From Deltaproteobacteria bacterium (lineage in GTDB: Bacteria > Desulfobacterota > Desulfobacteria > Desulfobacterales > JAFDFH01), in NCBI GenBank assembly GCA_019309945.1, contig JAFDFH010000016.1, positions 1 to 25,168 on the forward strand: 25,168 nt of DNA. The letters run 5' to 3'. The notes beneath the pieces were generated by a model. That model saw only the letters and a program-made list of their open reading frames with translations, was not told the origin of the DNA and did no database searches. Shown one piece after another: positions 23,869 through 25,168 of the stretch (position 1 is the first letter of the stretch; the number at the start of each line of letters is the position of its first letter). The translations under genes and the position numbers were made by a program.

Positions 23869-24029
23869 GTAACTTCTCAAAAACTTATGGTTAAACCTAC
23901 CAGCGGAGTCATCCGGTATTTTTTTTCAAAGCGGGCAACTGTTAGGCGCCCTTAACGGCAAGTTTTGGCCGTATTGAAAAAAATTACCAGATGGCGCAGC
24001 GGGCCTTACGGAACATATTGAGAAGTTAC
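23869..24029 (+). mobile_element. Family 1 MITE, internally deleted 161-bp copy between queE and queC
   Basis: Both ends are present (GTAACTTCTCAAAAAC and TATTGAGAAGTTAC), with a perfect 8-bp duplication GAAAATTG at 23861-23868 and 24030-24037. The interior jumps from GCAACTGTT to AGGCGCCC; ACTGTT occurs at both borders in full copies, so about 110 bp were lost between short direct repeats. Confidence 0.92.
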
Positions 24030-24102
24030 GAAAATTGTGGCAAAGATGTGCTTAACTTTAGTTGTTAATTAAATATGAATTCAAAATATTACGATACTTA
24101 AG

Positions 24103-24119
24103 TTAAACCTATAGTTTAA
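24103..24119. repeat. Short inverted repeat before queC
   Basis: TTAAAC-CTATA-GTTTAA, 10 bp before the queC start codon, overlapping the AAGG-type ribosome site. It could be an operator or a translation-control stem; no known motif recognised. Confidence 0.3.
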
Positions 24120-24129
24120 GGTAAAGTGA

Positions 24130-24837
24130 ATGAATGCAATAACGACCATAGGCCAAAAGGCTGTTGTCCTTTCAAGCGGGGGACTCGATTCCAGTACGGT
24201 CATGGCCATTGCAAAGGATGAAGGATTTAAAATTTACAGCTTAAGTTTTTTTTATGGGCAGCGCCACGCGATTGAACTTGATGCCGCCGCAAAAGTGGCG
24301 GATGCTCTGGGAGCCCAAAAACACCTCGTTATCCATATCGATCTGGGTAAGATTGGGGGTTCTGCCCTTACCGATGATATCGATGTACCGAAAACCAGAG
24401 ACGAACAAGAAAAGCCAACTAAAATCCCGGTTACCTATGTTCCGGCACGAAATACCATTTTCCTTGCCCATGCCCTTGCATGGGCCGAAGTTATTGGATC
24501 ATCTGACATTTTTATCGGCGTTAACGCGATTGACTACAGCGGATACCCTGACTGCCGGGCGGAATATATTGAGGCCTTTGAACGTATGGCTAATCTTGCA
24601 ACCAGGGCATGTGTGGAAGGAATCACCTTTACGAAGATAAGAACACCCCTCATCCATATGACCAAAGGGCAAATTATCAGAAAAGGAATCGATCTTGGTG
24701 TTGACTATGGGTTGACCCACAGTTGCTATGATCCGTCTCCTGAGGGTCTGGCATGCGGTCGCTGCGACAGCTGCATCCTGCGGAAAAAAGGTTTTGCCGA
24801 AGCGGGTGTAAAAGATCCAATCCGATACATTTCATAA
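24130..24837 (+). CDS. queC: 7-cyano-7-deazaguanine synthase QueC (235 aa)
   Basis: An ATP-dependent enzyme converting 7-carboxy-7-deazaguanine and ammonia to preQ0. The PP-loop is SSGGLDSST (15-23); ARNTIFL and GVNAIDYSGYPDCR form the substrate pocket; the zinc Cys are C199, C209, C212 and C215. Length is normal. It follows queE in the same direction; queD, folE2 and queF are not in the window. The 24030-24129 leader is AT-rich. Confidence 0.97.
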   Translation: MNAITTIGQKAVVLSSGGLDSSTVMAIAKDEGFKIYSLSFFYGQRHAIELDAAAKVADALGAQKHLVIHIDLGKIGGSALTDDIDVPKTRDEQEKPTKIPVTYVPARNTIFLAHALAWAEVIGSSDIFIGVNAIDYSGYPDCRAEYIEAFERMANLATRACVEGITFTKIRTPLIHMTKGQIIRKGIDLGVDYGLTHSCYDPSPEGLACGRCDSCILRKKGFAEAGVKDPIRYIS

Positions 24838-24844
24838 GAATTTT

Positions 24845-24896
24845 CGTAACCGTTCACGGCTTGAAACTTGAAATTGGAAAGTAGAAATTGGGAGAG
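24845..24896. repeat. Right arm of the window-spanning inverted repeat
   Basis: The sequence CGTAACCGTTCACGG and the two GAAATTGG units match the complement of 63-115. The repeat continues through the broken four-helix-bundle gene to about 25105. Confidence 0.8.
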
Positions 24897-25168
24897 ATGA
24901 AACGAGTTTACGAGTTAGTGTCCGTCCAGAAACTAGGATTTTTGTTCGAGATCAAGGCCTGCGAAAAATTTTACCGCAGGTATCTAGTTGATATTCCGAG
25001 GATAAAATTTTGAGCATAACGCAGAGATCGGGCAAAAAGACCGTTTCTGGATGGGCACGAGTTAGATGTCTACAAACTGGCAGAAGAGTTAGCAGATATG
25101 TTCTGGCACGACTTTGAAGAGTATGGTCGGTATACTCCCGCTGACAGGAAAAAGTTTTATCTATCTTC
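24897..25168 (+). pseudogene. Four-helix-bundle (23S IVP-like) gene, disrupted by a MITE and by an internal deletion
   Basis: ATG 24897 gives MKRVYEL, after which the family 2 MITE begins and the frame reaches TGA inside it (about 25011). Past the element (25059 on) the frame resumes as ELDVYKLAEELADMFWHDFE and then jumps to EYGRYTPADRKKFYL. In intact family members roughly 25-30 residues separate these two segments, so an internal deletion is likely too. The homologous start on the left edge (minus strand, 62 downward) lacks the insertion. The 3' end is outside the window. Confidence 0.78.
24918..25058 (+). mobile_element. Family 2 MITE (141 bp) inside the four-helix-bundle gene
   Basis: The ends are GTGTCCGTCCAGAAAC and the complement of GTGCCCATCCAGAAAC. 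The perfect 6-bp target duplication GAGTTA is at 24912-24917 and 25059-25064. The inverted copy at 1-62 shows the unoccupied site with a single GAGTTG. It is nearly identical to 18120-18260 and in the same orientation. Confidence 0.92.

Noticed and set aside
207..24029. A dispersed CRISPR-like array
   Set aside because: The repeats are about 271 bp, kilobases apart, palindromic and flanked by target duplications, which fits transposition and not a CRISPR array.

Overview
The window looks like chromosomal DNA from a sulfate-reducing-type bacterium of the Desulfobacterota (former Deltaproteobacteria, probably Desulfobacterales). This is inferred from gene content: the archaeal-style ADH/DHQ-synthase-II entry to aromatic amino acids, a second EF-G of the spdEFG1 type, a multi-PAS hybrid kinase, four-helix-bundle (23S IVP-like) genes and abundant short palindromic repeats. 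No search could be run, so taxonomy is an inference.

Layout. 1-62: start of a four-helix-bundle gene leaving the left edge. 585-3883 (minus): a soluble hybrid histidine kinase (REC-PAS-PAS-PAS-HisKA-HATPase-REC-REC) followed by a decayed Hpt relic. 4460-7286 (plus): EF-G paralogue plus a RecA-like ATPase. 7363-16036 (minus): a nine-gene aromatic/tyrosine operon in the order ADH synthase, DHQ synthase II, chorismate mutase, aroE, aroA, aroK, aroC, aminotransferase, tyrA. It covers every step from the 6-deoxyketohexose phosphate/aspartate semialdehyde entry to tyrosine except 3-dehydroquinate dehydratase. 16417-18024 (plus): sodium:solute symporter. 18450-19412 (plus): membrane-anchored Big_2 protein. 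19458-20381 (minus): AEC-family permease. 20598-22447 (minus): manA plus a cupin. 23197-24837 (plus): queE and queC of the 7-deazaguanine (queuosine/preQ0) pathway. 24845-25168: a four-helix-bundle pseudogene that is an inverted copy of the left edge.

Two things stand out. First, the aro operon is preceded by a consensus-like promoter and a 26-codon leader ORF containing seven Tyr codons (core YYSYYLYYFY). Mutually exclusive hairpins follow, ending in a U-tract hairpin. This is the architecture of a ribosome-mediated, tyrosine-sensing transcription attenuator. Second, the intergenic regions are colonised by palindromic MITE-like elements. Family 1 is about 271 bp, starts GTAACTTCTCAA, has 8-bp target duplications, and is present eight times, all in the same orientation. 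Family 2 is 141 bp and present twice, with a clean empty site for one copy; a relative with different ends lies at 16201-16344. A third palindromic element is at 22786-22991. Family 1 copies sit inside the aro operon, supply the tyrA stop codon, separate manA from the cupin while duplicating the overlapping stop/Shine-Dalgarno, and lie in the 5' leader of queE and between queE and queC.
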